A DNA stretch of 64,000 nt, from the NCBI RefSeq assembly GCF_026914185.1, contig NC_070562.1, positions 3,596,001 through 3,660,000 of the forward strand, given 5' to 3'. Below are positions 11,151 through 23,681 of this stretch, piece after piece (position 1 is the stretch's first letter; each line of letters starts with the position of its first letter). Origin of the DNA: Puccinia triticina (taxonomy: Eukaryota; Basidiomycota; Pucciniomycetes; Pucciniales; Pucciniaceae). A model generated the notes under the pieces. The model was not told the origin of the DNA and made no database searches. It worked only from the letters and a program-made list of their open reading frames with translations. The position numbers and the translations under genes were made by a program.

Positions 11151-13163
11151 TCATTGAAACAAAACGCACTTTTGCTTCTCAAGCGCTTCTTTCATGTCAC
11201 GATGTCTGTGGTATAGCTCTTCTTCCGATTGCTTCAATTTAGCCTCCTTTTCAGCCACTTTTTGTTGGAAGACCATCTTCATTTCGGCCTCCATCTTTGC
11301 CAGCTTGGCCTCATGGAGGGCCCTCTCTTCAGCCATCTTAGCAGCAGGACTGTAAATCAAGGTACCGCACCGACCGCAGAGGAAAGAATATGTCAATCAT
11401 CTGATCAATCCAAGGCACCTTTCTTTGCAAATAGTAGAGGATGAGCTCTTACTTGACTTCCTGGAAGACTGAGTGATCTTGAGTGACGCCTATGGAAATC
11501 AATTTCTCCGTTCGGTAATTTTCGTACAACACATTCGCAGTGTGGTCCTTCAACTCTTCCATGTGTGTTCTGATCAGCATTTGTCTTAGCTTGACAAAGT
11601 CGCAATGTTCCTCGTTGTCAACTTCGATGATTCCCCATGGATATTGACGTCCTCGGCATTGTCGGCCATCAGCTGTTTGAACTTCCGAGTCCGAGCCGAC
11701 AATTGCGAATGGGATTTTCCGCTGCAAGAACACCCACGGTGAGCAAGAAAAAAGATCAAGACGAGGTGCGGATCAACAGACCATGATCTCCTCATTTTCA
11801 GCGATGGTTTCTTCATCCTCTTTTTCGTACCGACGGGCTTCGTAGATTCGAATATTGTGAAATGCAATATCCGCCAAGATCTGGATAAGAATGGCACCAG
11901 GTCAGCGGGAGGATTTGATTTGTGTATCAAGAACTAGCGGGATAGAATCGAGGGAAGCTGAATGATTGACTGACTCGTTGCTTAAACGCAGCAATTTCAT
12001 CATCCGTCATCGTGTCCGATTTGGCGATGACTGGGATAAGATTGACTTTGGTGTGAAGACACTTCATGAATTCTACATCGACCAGCTTGAGTCTGAAGAT
12101 TACGATTAAGAGATAGCAGAGGATTAGCCGAGATGTGGGATGTGAATGGGGGCAAGAGTAAACATGACTCAAACGAGTGTCCAGTGGGCTCGATAAAGTA
12201 GATACAGGCGTGGATTCGGTTGTCGACGATCTTGGCACGGTTGACACGATTTTCCTGTTCGAGGTAGCCGTCAAATCGAGCTTCGATGTTCTCCAGGATC
12301 GGCTTCCATGACTCGGAGTTGTTCACAAAGTCCCCATAGCCGGGAGTGTCGACGACTTTAAGTCTCAGGCGAACGCCAGCTTCCTCGATATCTAGACAGG
12401 TGGAATGGATCGTCAGCCCGGGATCAACCCTATGCTGATGGATGATAAAGCATACCGGCAGAGATACTCTGGATGGCAATCGTCCGTGGCCGTTCAGCAT
12501 GGGGTCCAGGATATTCTTTGGGAGGGTAGAGTGTTGTATTAAAAAGGGTATTGATGAGAGTCTTCAAAAACAGATGAGCGTCAGAAACCGAGTCCAGAGA
12601 GGATTTCCATCCACCAGATCCATTGTTCTGTGGTGCTGGGGAGTGATGACTCAGCGGTGATAGGGTGGCGTACAGATTTTCCCAGGCCACTTTCACCGAC
12701 GACCATGACGGTGAAGTGGAAGCCCTTCCGTACTGATTTACGATGGACTTGGTTGGGCAAGTTGGCAACTGGAGGAGAGGTGATCGAGCATCAGCAGACC
12801 GGAAGAGGGACACGAGCAAGACCCAAGCATGAACGTACAGCCGACATATCCCATCAGTTTTTTGCGTACAACATTCGCAAGAGGCTGATCGGAGTGTTCC
12901 TGGCTGAGGTGGGCTAGATTCAAACCAAGCAAGTCAATGTGTGAGTCCGAAAAGCAGTCACGCCGAGCACGAGGAGGGGGGAATATTATAGACGTGGTGG
13001 GTGGTCTGGATCGATGCGACTCTCAAGCGCGGAAGTGGGCTCTCCGGTCTTAACGGGTGCATAGACGACTGCCGGCCCCGCCTTGAGAACGAACTCCTGC
13101 TGAGTGGAGTGATAGCTCACCTTGGGGGTGGTCGGCCTGAGAGTAGTGGTCAGTCTCAGACAT
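11151..13163 (-). CDS. CDC3: Septin, Cdc3/AspB class
   Basis: Ten exons close in frame on the minus strand: 13163-13121, 13068-12994, 12913-12839, 12768-12674, 12561-12456, 12391-12175, 12092-11975, 11880-11782, 11721-11453 and 11349-11151, giving 431 residues. It is a GTP-binding septin of the bud-neck/septum cytoskeleton. Visible motifs are the P-loop GESGLGKS split by an intron, the G3 motif DTPGYGD, the G4-type AKSD and the septin unique element region ([19 protein letters not shown]). The C-terminal coiled coil begins [20 protein letters not shown]. The segment [20 protein letters not shown] is characteristic of the Cdc3/AspB class. The first exon is the least certain part: the 52-nt intron 13120-13069 was chosen because it restores the frame to [17 protein letters not shown]. 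Confidence 0.92.
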
Positions 13164-15062
13164 CCTGGACAGTGATCTGCTGGGGCGATCTGGCTGTCTG
13201 CTGGCTCGGAGTCCGCTCTGTGGATGTGTTCGTCCGTTTCTCAAGGGCTGGCGGGGGGTGACGAAGGGCGGGTGGAGTAGGATGGCAATATGCTGTTTAG
13301 GGGAGGGTGTGTGCGGCCAGTGAGGCTGGCAGTGAGGCTGGCGGTGACAGGCTGCCTTCTTGACTTCGAGACAGGGGCCGATCAGAATTGGTCGACGGCT
13401 TAAATGCGACCCCAAATTACGTAACCACACCTAATCAGCCCACCAGTCATCTCCATCAAAATCAGCGTGCTGGCACCCACAACTTGCCCCATGAGCTAAT
13501 CTTGTGGGGGTATTTACTTTGGTTTTGATCACAGAGCATCATGCACAACTCATCCTCTGTTGAACCATAAGTTGAGGCATGCCCAGCATACAAATCCAAC
13601 TCCCATATGATCACAGTGACCTCTCCTCAAATTACATATCTTTCATTTAGTCAATTTTCAGTTTAACTGTGTATCTGTCTAGATGGGCAACCCAATTATA
13701 CCTTCCATCATTCAACTTTTAAATTATATCAGAGTACTTGATCCACCGATTCATAAAAGACAAAACCAAAGCTATAGGGAGGCAAGTATCACATTGTTTC
13801 CAATTATAATTAGACCTTTCAAGTAGCATTAATGTTGTCAATCCCATCAAAGATTGTGAAATAATGGAAACTTCTCCAAACAGTTCAACTAAAACTTCTA
13901 CAGACCAAAAACTGCATACATCTCTCAAGTTGAGAAAGATAAATATTGTAGCTTGAGATACCTCCCATTTGTTTTTTAGCTCAGCTCAACCTGAACCAAC
14001 CAGTTTGAAATGTTTGGTACTCAGCTTGAAAGTAACAAAACTGTGCTCATTTCTCTTGATACATAATGACACTGAATGGGCTAGAACAGTTCAGCCTGCG
14101 TTGACACATATAAACTCTGTTTGCCCATTCTCCTATTTCAAATCATTTGAGCTCCCCTCCTACACTGATCCATATGAATCTCTAAAATATTGGTGGAATA
14201 TTGCTGGGTTTCACTCCTTGTGTTTTTCCCTCAGCCCATTGCATGTCCTAGAATCATCGATAATTGTTTTCTCAGTTTTGTGGGATTCATTAGAACTCTT
14301 CAGCTAGGAATCTCCTGGGCAGTATGGTACACACGGTGCAGCAGCGTAGCAGGGGTATCAAGATTCCCATGATCCTTTGTGTTTGTATGTCCTCAGGAGT
14401 TGCCCATCTTTTACATACTCCGCTTCGTTCAAGAAGCCTCCGGCGATGTCAGATCAGCTCTCTTTGGCTATGGATCCTTCTTGGTAATTAATTGGCCATA
14501 ATTGGTCATCATGGGACGGAACTTAATGTCATCAACCCAGGGGCTGGTCAATAAAAGCCCCATTGTTTGCGAAATTGGAGTCTGATAGTCCCCGTCAGAC
14601 AGGGAGCCTGACCGTCCTGCAATGCCCGCGGCCTTGATCCGCAGATCTTGATGACACCGACAGCCTTAGGCGAGACGATAGATACCCGGTCAAGCGGATA
14701 CGTCCGCAGTTCATGACATCGGATATCGGGCCGGAACAAGTTTCGTGAAAAGAGGATGGAAACGGAAGTTATCGGATTTCCAGGTCGACAAGGTTTAGGC
14801 ATGAATCCTGCTGAGCGCCATGTGTTTTGGTTGCAGTCAATTAAAACTAGTCAACATGACTTTTTTCCGCTTGAGCAAGCGCGTCTTGTTTCCTGGAGCC
14901 AAGCTCCGGCGGCCCGGGCGGACCCCACATGAGAGTACGGTTTGATCAAGATGAGTGGATTGCTACTCTAGTCAGGTTTTTTATGTGGAGCCATAAGGAA
15001 TCTGATTTCTTTACAACAGACGATTCAAAGTTCTTTTTTGGGGAGGAAGAGATCGTATTAAT
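13164..15062. other. Intergenic, no supported gene
   Basis: This is 1.9 kb between the septin start and the 3' end of the MICOS gene. The short open frames (for example 13928-13719 and 14802-14548, minus) lack motifs and splice context. It probably holds the septin promoter. Confidence 0.45.
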
Positions 15063-15879
15063 TTATTCGGTTTTAGTTTTTCCCGCTGATGAGCCATGGG
15101 AGATATTCAAGCCACTATACTTCTCAAAGACCTGGCTGCCATCCTTGACCACCTCGGCCGTCTTCAGAAACATGCGGTGTTTCAACTCAGTCAGCCATTC
15201 CACACCTTCCACGCCTCGTTTGATCACCTCGTCACGGGCTGCAGCAGATTGGGGGAAATGGTGATCTTGAAGCTTGAAGAGGTATGACTTGAAGTTGTGG
15301 GTTGTTGAGGGTAAGAATTGGTTGGATGAGAGGATAAAGAATGCGAGCGGTGAGAGAAACCTTAGAGGGAACGCTCGGTTTCGAGCAAGAATCGATCCCG
15401 TCATTGTCCCGATTCCGACACTATGTATATCAGATTGAATCAGTTCCATCGCTTTTTTTAATAAACCAAGAGAGCCAATTTGCTTGGTGTGGAAGAAATG
15501 GATCGACGCACCAGAGTACTGAAGACGAGGTGGATTCTTTTTGGTCGATGAGGCTACCCAGAGTTCCGGCGACCTTTTTCTCTATATTCATTCCATGACC
15601 TAAGACAAAATTGAATCGGTTCTCGAGATCCTTTTTGAAAGATTGGATATTCTGTCGGGCCCAACGAACTTGGGGCTGGAGGGGAAGTTCAGTTTTGACG
15701 AGTATGATTTCCTGGCAAGGTTTGTCATAGATCGGCAGCTGTCATGGAATGCAATGTGAGCAAGAACAGCTGATTAGCCTCAGAGGATAGGCCGAGTCTG
15801 ATGAGACGAGTGAATGGCTACTTGCCTGTGTTCGAGATGGATAGGATGCTTGCAAATCAGGCGAGGGAGTAGCAGCCAT
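15063..15879 (-). CDS. MICOS complex subunit, MIC26/MIC27 (apolipoprotein O) family
   Basis: Three exons: 15879-15826, 15738-15512 and 15420-15063, giving 212 residues. The family sits in the mitochondrial inner membrane and shapes cristae junctions. The recognisable core is LPIYDKP near the N-terminus, then VGIGTMTGSILARNR followed by FPLRFLSPLAFFILS (hydrophobic membrane segment) and FLPSTTHNFKSYL, matching the usual order for this family. Intron 1 is of the GC-AG type (CAG|GCAAGT ... GACAG). The donor of intron 2 (CTCTG|GTGCGT) was chosen because it gives the expected VLCVGIGTMTG junction. Length is in the normal range for fungal members. Whether it is MIC26 or MIC27 cannot be decided here. 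Confidence 0.85.
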
Positions 15880-16867
15880 GTTGAACTGTTGGTGGAGTAG
15901 CGAGCCAAGTTGGTTGATGCTTTCCGCACGGCGATTGCAGTCGCCGTCATACACACCATCACCCGGTACTTCGGTACAAGCATACTGTATGCGTGTACTC
16001 TGGATCCTGGCCGCTGACCTTCCGGCTCTCCGACTCAGTCCTTAAAGTTCTTGGCCATGGTAAGACTTCATTCGGATGGTATTTCTGGGGGTCAATTAAC
16101 ATCAAATGGACTGATGCATGTGCACGGGTAATCAAGAAGGCTCAATCAGCTTCAAACACTTCTCTTACCATCATTTTCACCATCCTCAATCTGACTGACA
16201 ATTGGTTCCAAATAATTCATGCTTTGAGTGGATGGATGATTTATCCAATAAATCCGCCGAATCAAGTTCAAAATACTGACCCCGCTGGGCGGCTCTGGAG
16301 TTTGAGGCTGGGTCTGGCCATGGAGTGAGGGTACCACATCAAAGCATGTAACTGCTGAGGGCTTCTGATGCATTTTTTGTGTCAAAATACGTAGAGGGGT
16401 CTCAGTCAGATGGGATTGCATTAAACGTGGTCATGGCCTGTAGATAATTCATCACAGGGCTAGACTTTCCCCCAGAATTATGTATTTTGTTAATTTCTAT
16501 GAATCAAGTTAAGCCGCCGGTGACCACTTCTTCGAATACTTTTGGCGGCGTGATGTCGAAGGAGTGCTGCCAGGCTCTGTACATGTGGGTCGAATGCCGC
16601 TCTCCCTCTTCACTTCAGGGGAGTTTGGTTGATGGCTGTTGATGTTCTATGGTCTGAGTTCATGGGCAGGTAAAATGACATATTTATGGTGTTACGTCGG
16701 GTGACAGCTGGGCGCCCCCGGTTCACGTACAAAATCGGTAAACCTTCCCAACCCCTGCCGGAAGTCCTCCGCACCAGGGAAGCTGACCTCAAGCACCGAC
16801 AACCCCGTCACTCCAGCACACACAACCAGATTAACATCGAAAATCACATATCCAACCCACGAACGAA
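15880..16867. other. Divergent intergenic region
   Basis: This is about 1 kb between the MICOS gene (minus) and the POM33 gene (plus), presumably with both promoters. Only short unsupported open frames are present. Confidence 0.45.
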
Positions 16868-18420
16868 ATGGTAAGTCCTCCCTCTCTCTATATATGTTTC
16901 CCAAAAGTTTCGTCCACTCGGTCTGATTAGTGCTTTGTCGATTTTAAAGCCTTCTTCAGCTGGGGCTAGCTCTTCTAACTCCGGTTCGGCGCACAGAGCG
17001 ATGTCTTACACTCATCTCGCCTGGTCAATCGGACATATTGTAGTCCTACTCTCGACTATCTGGAATACCCTCGGTATCCTCTTCCTTCAGTCACGACCTA
17101 AAGCATATTCTCTGGCCTACGGCGGTCAGCCTTCTTCTCATCCGTCGACTCTTTCTTCAGTCACTGAAAAACTCCCTGTCCATCATGATGAATACTGATT
17201 TCATTTTTCATTTTTCTCCAGGCGCAATACTCTCATGGTCTATTGTCGTCTACAAGTCTTTGGGTACCCCATCCCTCTCAAAAGCGTATCTCCAACGAGC
17301 AGCAATGGACGAAAATGTACAATACTTAGTCGTGGCGCTTTATTGGTTCTTCTCAAAACCAATCTTTGGTTGAGTTTTTCTCATCGCTGCCTTCTTCTAA
17401 AATTAAGTACAGTTTTCGCGCAAAATCTAACTTCTAATTCTCAACCCTTGTCGCTCTTTTGGGGCGATTTATCAGTTACACTTTTACCCTTCGCCATTTT
17501 CAGTACATTTCACAGTTGAGTCAAGCTTGGTTTTATATAATACTACTCTGAGACTTTTTGTATTTCTAACTTATCACTTTCTTGTGTTGGTTTCCATAAT
17601 AGGCCTCTCATTTATTCGCACTTCATTCTTGCCCAAGGTACCGTCCAAGAAGGATGCATCTGGTGCCGAACAGCCGCAACAAATTGGGGTCGTGCTCAGT
17701 CGAGGTATTCAAAGCTGGGTCAAACAGAACTATGAATCAGCTGTATGTTGTTTTTCTTTCCATGTTTCTTAGGAACGTCTACTATTTTTTCCCCCGATCT
17801 TGCTTACACTTATAGTCATAGGTGATATCTGAACTCCTTCTCAAAGCTTAATGACATTGGATTATCTCCTGAAACTTTGTTCATAGATGTACTGTGTAGC
17901 TATCGTTGAGGTTCTAGTAATCCAGGGGAGAGTGACGCTAGGAGCCCTTACATTTCAAAATAGGTTCGTTGGTCTGATCACTTCCTTTGCTCGAATGAGC
18001 AAATCGTGTTTCCCTGTCGGATTCAGGACCCAAGTAAAATACATCACGGAATTAACATGATTTATAATTCAGCTTTCTGCACCCACTGTTCTTCGCACAT
18101 TTCCTCCGATTGAGATATTACCTATCACCCCAGACGAGATCGGCCGTATCCGTCGTCAATCAGCACATTGACCACTATCTTGATCATCCAAGTTGCCCAG
18201 CCGTGGTTAAGAAAGGCGTAAACTTTGCCCGGAGTCTTGTAAGTCATAAAAATACATGACATATATTTTCTATCACCTCGATCATGTCATTAATGTTTAT
18301 TTTCTTTCCAATCAGATCACGCAATACGCCGACTCAATTATCTCAACCACTGCTGCGCATCCACCTGGACGGACAGCGCCTCAAACACCCAATTCGGTCA
18401 ATAATAGGACTCCCAACTGA
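16868..18420 (+). CDS. POM33: POM33/TMEM33-family nuclear envelope and ER membrane protein
   Basis: Eight exons close in frame: 16868-16870, 16950-17124, 17222-17368, 17476-17514, 17603-17742, 17887-17963, 18073-18238 and 18316-18420, giving 283 residues. Family members (Pom33/Per33 in yeast, Tts1 in S. pombe, TMEM33 in animals) are multi-pass proteins of the ER and nuclear envelope linked to nuclear pore distribution and tubular ER. Seen here are hydrophobic segments at HIVVLLSTIWNTLGILFL, in AILSWSIVVYKSL, around VTLLPFAIFSTFHSLSF and in MYCVAIVEVLVI, then the conserved FLHPLFFAHFLRLRYYLS stretch. The first coding exon carries only the ATG, immediately followed by GTAAGT. The protein ends in a Thr/Pro/Asn-rich tail. 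Confidence 0.85.
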
Positions 18421-19058
18421 TAAAGCAGCCTCATCATCGTCATTCCCACCACTTGGAAAATAAAAACAAACAAACGAGCGTCCAGGAAAAGTGAGAGTCT
18501 TTTGAGATGGAGGAAGCGAAACCAAAGAATCAAGCAAGATTCTTTGATTTTTTATATACACGTCTCCGTTCAGAATCCCACTGTCTTATCGTCGGTATCG
18601 AAAGAAAAAAACTCGTTGGGGCCTTTCCTTTGTCTTTCTAGTTTGAATTCAAGTGGTGATTATAATCTTCTCGTCGTACCTCTACTTCCCCTGTGTTTCA
18701 CCTCTTTCTATGGATCGGGAGAAATTTGAACATATTAGATCTATCATTTGATACATCTAAACAACAACAAAGCATAATTTGTGACTGTGTGCATGCACAG
18801 CGTAGTTAGAATGTTCAATGCTTTTGACGTGTCACAGTTCAGTGAGCTGGGCTAAGGGTGGAAGACCACTTGAGCTCCGCCGTTTTCTCGGCTGTTTCTT
18901 GTTCGGATATCAAGTTCAAGCATTCTCATAAACACACAAATGTTCATTTGACAATTCCCCTTTGCATAAAGCGCAAACATATTCAAGTCCTTGTCGGACA
19001 CCAGACAAATTTATCACTTTCAAAGTTTCACGTTGTAAATAATAAGTATGTATGGACA
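18421..19058. other. Intergenic, nothing recognised
   Basis: 3' flank of POM33 followed by AT-rich spacer; no gene or RNA seen. Confidence 0.45.
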
Positions 19059-19180
19059 ATGGAGGACTTCCCGTCGAGATCTACAGACCCTGCAGAACCA
19101 GATCTGTAGCCCAGGGGACAACAGCATCTCCCCGCAAAAATTTCTGCAGGGGGCTGCAGATTGACGGCAAGTCCACCAAT
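19059..19180. mobile_element. Degenerate MITE, family with GGACTTCC ends
   Basis: The left end ATGGAGGACTTCCCGTC (19059-19075) is inverted at the right end as GACGGCAAGTCCACCAAT (19163-19180). The interior has shorter inverted pieces (AGATCTACAGACCCTGCAG against CTGCAGGGGGCTGCAGAT). A better preserved relative is at 48204-48380. Confidence 0.55.
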
Positions 19181-19326
19181 TAACCTACAAAGAGGCTTCC
19201 ATTTAACATGGGTCATGCAGCCTTGTCTCAAGTAACGAAAAAACGGATTGATGCGGAACGGGAGGGGTTGACCAAAGGCTGCATTGGGCCCGACTCCCAG
19301 AGGCCCGAGTGTTACTGCTAGTCACT

Positions 19327-19331
19327 AAAAA
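19327..19331 (-). terminator. Pol III poly-T terminator of tRNA-Gln
   Basis: Five consecutive T on the minus strand begin 5 nt beyond the tRNA 3' end. Confidence 0.6.
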
Positions 19332-19336
19332 TATCA

Positions 19337-19420
19337 CCTGTTACTGGGAGTCGAACCCAGGTTACCAGGACACAGTCAGGCGATCAAAACCTGGTGTCCT
19401 AACCACTAGACGATAACAGG
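19337..19420 (-). tRNA. tRNA-Gln (anticodon UUG) with a 13-nt intron
   Basis: Read on the minus strand, the acceptor stem CCTGTTA pairs with TAACAGG, the D arm is GTCTAGTGGTTAGGAC, and the T arm is CTGGG-TTCGACT-CCCAG. The anticodon stem CCAGG pairs with CCTGG once 13 nt (TCGCCTGACTGTG) are removed after position 37, the standard eukaryotic intron site. That leaves the loop TTTTGAT with anticodon TTG at 19387-19385. A run of five T (19331-19327, minus) lies 5 nt after the 3' end and fits a Pol III terminator. Confidence 0.9.
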
Positions 19421-19722
19421 ATGACGTAAACGCCAAAATATGCGGTTTTATCCCAACGGCAAAAGACTGGAAGATGAGTGACAGTATCAATGTGGACTGA
19501 TGAGCAAGCTGGAGGTGGGCAGGGTTCTGTCTAGGCTCTACATAGTATGGTGGGTTGCGTTGAAGACGAAGGTCTTGCGGTCTCTTGCGGTGCGCGTGGA
19601 TCGGCTATGTTTGGGTGCGGATGAGGTGGATGCAAAAGGATGCCAAGTGATGTCGAGCGACATTGAATCCATAAACATCACTTCAAGGCATTCCCTAGAT
19701 ACAACATACGACCGACGCTGCG

Positions 19723-20357
19723 ATGGCTGCTGAAACTCAATCCCAACGGCCCTCTAACCAAGGTATGATCCGATCGGAAAATCGACATGTCCCCGAGGCT
19801 GTTTGTGCAATGTGAGTTGGCTCACGTTCGATCATTCTGTAGAAATCGTTAATACAATCCGAACACTGGGCGACGAAATTCGAACGATTGCTTCGAAGGC
19901 TGGTCAATTAGAACGCGACTCTGAGGAACACTCGTCAGTATCCAGAGCTTATTAAAATCATCTCCTGCATTACGATCAGTTCCTAACTTTATGTTCGCTT
20001 ACTCGATGTTTTCTTAGGGTGGTCGTCGAGACCCTGAAAAAGACAGACCCTGGTCGAAAATGTTTTCGAATGATCGGAGGGGTGATGATCGAAAGGACAG
20101 TTAAAGAAATCCTACCCGACTTGGAAGAACATCGTTCAAATATCAACGAGGCATTGAAAACCCTACTCTCTCAATACCAAGCCAAAGTTAGTTACTCAAC
20201 TTAGCTTCAGTTCATCAGTCAGCCCACCTTCCAGATGTCCGGCACTGACTCGTTCCCTACTCTCTATCCACCCTCAATGACTAACCTGCGGATCAAGAAC
20301 ACAGAGATGCAGGATTATCAGAAAAAATGGAACGTAAAAGTCACTGTTACGCCTTAA
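19723..20357 (+). CDS. PFD2: Prefoldin subunit 2
   Basis: Four exons: 19723-19762, 19843-19933, 20018-20186 and 20307-20357, giving 116 residues, a normal length for this beta-type prefoldin subunit. Prefoldin is the cytosolic hexamer that hands unfolded actin and tubulin to the chaperonin CCT. The central stretch KCFRMIGGVMIERTVKEILP is the family's beta-hairpin region, flanked by two amphipathic coiled-coil helices (NTIRTLGDEIRTIASKAGQLE and DLEEHRSNINEALKTLLSQY). The last exon ends in QKKWNVKVTVTP. The final intron uses donor GTTAGT, and its acceptor at AGAG|ATG keeps phase 0. A nearby AG would add one Glu only with a different donor. Confidence 0.9.
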
Positions 20358-21194
20358 CCAGCTACTCTAGACTCAACCTTCGAAGCCACGTACTTGAAAA
20401 GCGTGAAAGGCCCAATATAGTGGCCCTCTCGTGGCTCGGGCTCTTCACACCCACCATTTATGACAAGTCTCATCGATACATGTTCGCCAAAGCTCTCTCC
20501 CTCAAGATACAAGGCAACCCTATTAGTTAAGCACACGAAGCCTTGCATACCTAAAATGTAAACTTAGCTCCCGCAATATCAACATGATAAATTGAATCAG
20601 TCACTATCCTATCAGTTGGGAACCTGTGCCCTGTTTGGCCTAAGCAGCTAAACCACCGGATAGAGCTCACTTGATCCCAAATTGAGGTGCAATCATGACC
20701 TTTGTCATTGCCACAGTCTATCTCAAGTTAGCTTTCCACATACATTTTCAAAACCGCAATTCATAGACCGCATCTTTCAATATCTTCTCACACGATATCA
20801 CCAAGTTTAAAATGCTATAGGATCGCCCAGAGAAGTGTTCACCGGGGTTTTTTCAGATGCCCATCAGAATGGTGTCCGAGTCGAATAATGATTGATACAT
20901 ATAAAAAGAGATAAGGACTTGTATGTAAGTTAAAACGACAATCAATGTCTTATGTCAATCCCATATTGATGCCCTGAATGATGGGCTTGTAGAGATTACG
21001 CAGTACAAGTAGTGATGCAGACCGAAAAAGGGTAAACCGAAAAAGGGGTAAAAATAGACGGTTGATTCTCATGGCTGAAGGAAAAATGGGGACGTATACA
21101 GCATTGCCGTTTACGCGATCGTTAGCATATCAATTTTTCTAACAAAGCTACCTGCACTACCAGAATAATGGTTCAAAGGGCCAAGAGAGGTTTT
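20358..21194. other. Convergent intergenic region, nothing recognised
   Basis: AT-rich 3' flanks of prefoldin and of the first GMC oxidoreductase; no additional gene supported. Confidence 0.45.
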
Positions 21195-23681
21195 CTAACA
21201 TTTTCCCTTTTTTATCAAACAGGCAGCACGTTCAGCGATCATGTATACCGTGGACTGGGGGTGGCCTGGTGGTAGCGAAGGAAAAGCTGAGGCATCTACA
21301 ACACGAAGTTTCTTGGTGCCGTATACCCTGAAATGGGAATCAAGCACTCCGCCCTGCTCTTTGGTTCTCATGGAACAAGTACAAGCAGCATGCCATACTG
21401 ATACGAACACGCAAAGTTTGCCCTTAGAGTGGGGTTTGAATAGCATGTGAGATTTATGGAGGAAAGAAGCTTACCCGTCATTAGATTGTTCTTGATCCAA
21501 TCAAGAATTTGATCATCACTGCTGACTGAAGGACCTGGTACGTACTCCTGGCCATCAAGGATAGGTTGCATGGCTTGAGCTGAGAAGAATTCCCTGGTCC
21601 GCTTGAAAGCTTCAACAGCGATCCTTTGATCGACGGGGTCAGTAAGCCATCCTGGGTCGATCAGAGGGGGGACGGATGCATCATTTGAAGCAATCTTGAC
21701 AGTCCCTCGGGACTGCGGGGCGACCAAGGCTGCCAAAATGGTCACAAACTCCTTTCCGGTATCCGTGCCAGCTAACAAGTTCAGCATATGAAGATCCGAG
21801 AAGTCGCCCACAAGCTTTCAGAAACAAGAACCTCTTGGTTAGGACGAAATTCACCAAGGGCTAAACTCTTTACAACAGCAGAGGGAAAACTCACCCCGGC
21901 TGCACTCAAGTATTCGACGTGAGGCCAATCAGATGGGTAGGAAGAAAGTGAACTTGCGCGTAGCTGCTTCAGCTTTGAACTATTGAATCTTTCAAAAGCA
22001 ATCATATCGGCGGCGTTATTCGTCAAAGGTCCTAATTTTCGTCGAGTAAAATTCAAGTATTGAGAGGTAGCGTAGTCGGGGTTTGCCGCGATGCGAGTCA
22101 GTGTCTGAATTGAATGAACTGGATAGGTAGGTCCAAAAAATATACTACATGGAGGTTTAAAGATTGTCACCGAGAAAGGAGTTGAGCACAACAGATTTCC
22201 TCGCATGTTGAGTAGCTGGACTCAACTGATCTTGCATTCCCTGTCCAACATTCGGATTTGCAACGCGTATTCGAATTTTGTTAGCTGTAAGCTGATCCGC
22301 AGGCCCAATCCCAGCTACATAATTCAATTTGGATATGGAGGATTTATTAATACGCTGTTTGGTTTTATAGTTTCCAAGCACCTCAAACTTGCTCGCGCAG
22401 AATAACTTACAGACCATAAGTAGTTGTGGAGACTGGAAGGTGCCGGCCGAAACAATCACTTCCTTCTTTGCAAACAGCTTATCCGCTGAACCATTCAAAG
22501 TATTTGTGAATTCAACTCCTTGCGCTCGAGGTGGCGTGGATTCGTCAAAAGAAATCCTTTGGACCATGGCTGAAGTGTGCACTACCAGATTCCGTCGCAA
22601 ACGTGCAGCATCAAAGAAGGCACGCGAGGAGGACCGATGACTGTTTTTGGGATCGATTGTTGTTGAAGCATATTGCACTCCACTCAAATTTCCTCCGTTG
22701 AAGTCCTGGATTGTAGGAATGCCTTTCTCATTGAGACTGAGTTGCATGTACTTGGAAAAGGGCTGGGGCATGTTGGGGTAAGAGACTTGAACAGGACCGT
22801 AAGATTGGGTGAAAGCCAGGCGATCATATTGAGCTGCTGGTAACTCCTGTCGCAAATCATGCTAGAGAAGATATCATTTGTCAATATCTACGGCGGTCTT
22901 GTACTGAATTTTTCCTCCCAAAATGCAAGCTAACCTTAGGAGCAGTGAATGACACACTCTTTTGATAATCAGAATACCGTTTTTCGAAGGTCCAGTCGGG
23001 ATCCCCAGTTAGTTCAGCCCATTTGTCTATGGAGCCTTTGGATGCGCGTTGATAAATCATAAAGTTGCGTGCCGAACTGCCTCCAATAGTTTTTCCCCGA
23101 GCGTACCTAACTGTGCGACTGTTGGCCCCTAATTGTGGTTCGGTGGTAAAACGCCAATCGATGGCATCGGTCATGTTGTCCTCTACAGATTGGTTCACTC
23201 ATCAGTTTTTCGTCAGTTCATGGTGCAAAGCCATAGTCACGGCTAGGTTCAACTGGTCATATAGGGCAAATATTTCTCACCCGGCTTGCTACCACATCCT
23301 ACAGTATCGGATGCCGGAGTGTCAACCAATAGTTTATTCACTGCCGATAGATCATAGTCTATTCCTGCTTCAACAACTGCCACACGAACATTTGGATCTT
23401 CGGCAAGACGGGCGGCTGTAAGGAAGATTTGAGGAATTGTAAGGTAACTCAGCTCACTATAAATATTATCGCGGCCTAAAATTTGCAGAGACTTTACCTA
23501 TGGTCATACCAGCCGTACCGGCTCCAACGATAACATAATCGTACGTTTTTCTCTTCAATGCAGCACCTAAACCTTGATGAGTTGGAAAGTCAAAAGGAAA
23601 ATGCTCTTCGACAATGACCGACAGAAGGTTAACTGACATGCAGCAGATGACAGCGTAAGTCACAAAAGGGGATAGTCTCAT
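21195..23681 (-). CDS. Secreted GMC oxidoreductase, copy 1 (FAD-dependent)
   Basis: Eight exons: 23681-23498, 23415-23281, 23182-22935, 22861-22411, 22314-22227, 22144-21895, 21814-21475 and 21397-21195, giving 632 residues. The glucose-methanol-choline family oxidises alcohols or sugars with FAD. Visible features are a hydrophobic N-terminal signal (MRLSPFVTYAVICCMSVNLL), the Rossmann FAD motif VGAGTAG at residues 52-58, GMC signature 1 (GKTIGGSSARNFMIYQ), signature 2 split by an intron (SAGTFQSPQLLM then SGIGP), VGQGMQDH, and the C-terminal active-site pair in VWHAACTCSM and PPGHPQST. Aryl-alcohol oxidase-like secreted enzymes have this His-His arrangement, but the substrate is not decidable. 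A tandem paralogue lies directly upstream with identical exon lengths. Confidence 0.92.

Noticed and set aside
13083..13120. A 21-nt or 39-nt first intron for the septin gene
   Set aside because: Too short for normal splicing and they break the frame; the 52-nt version closes the frame to a septin-like N-terminus.
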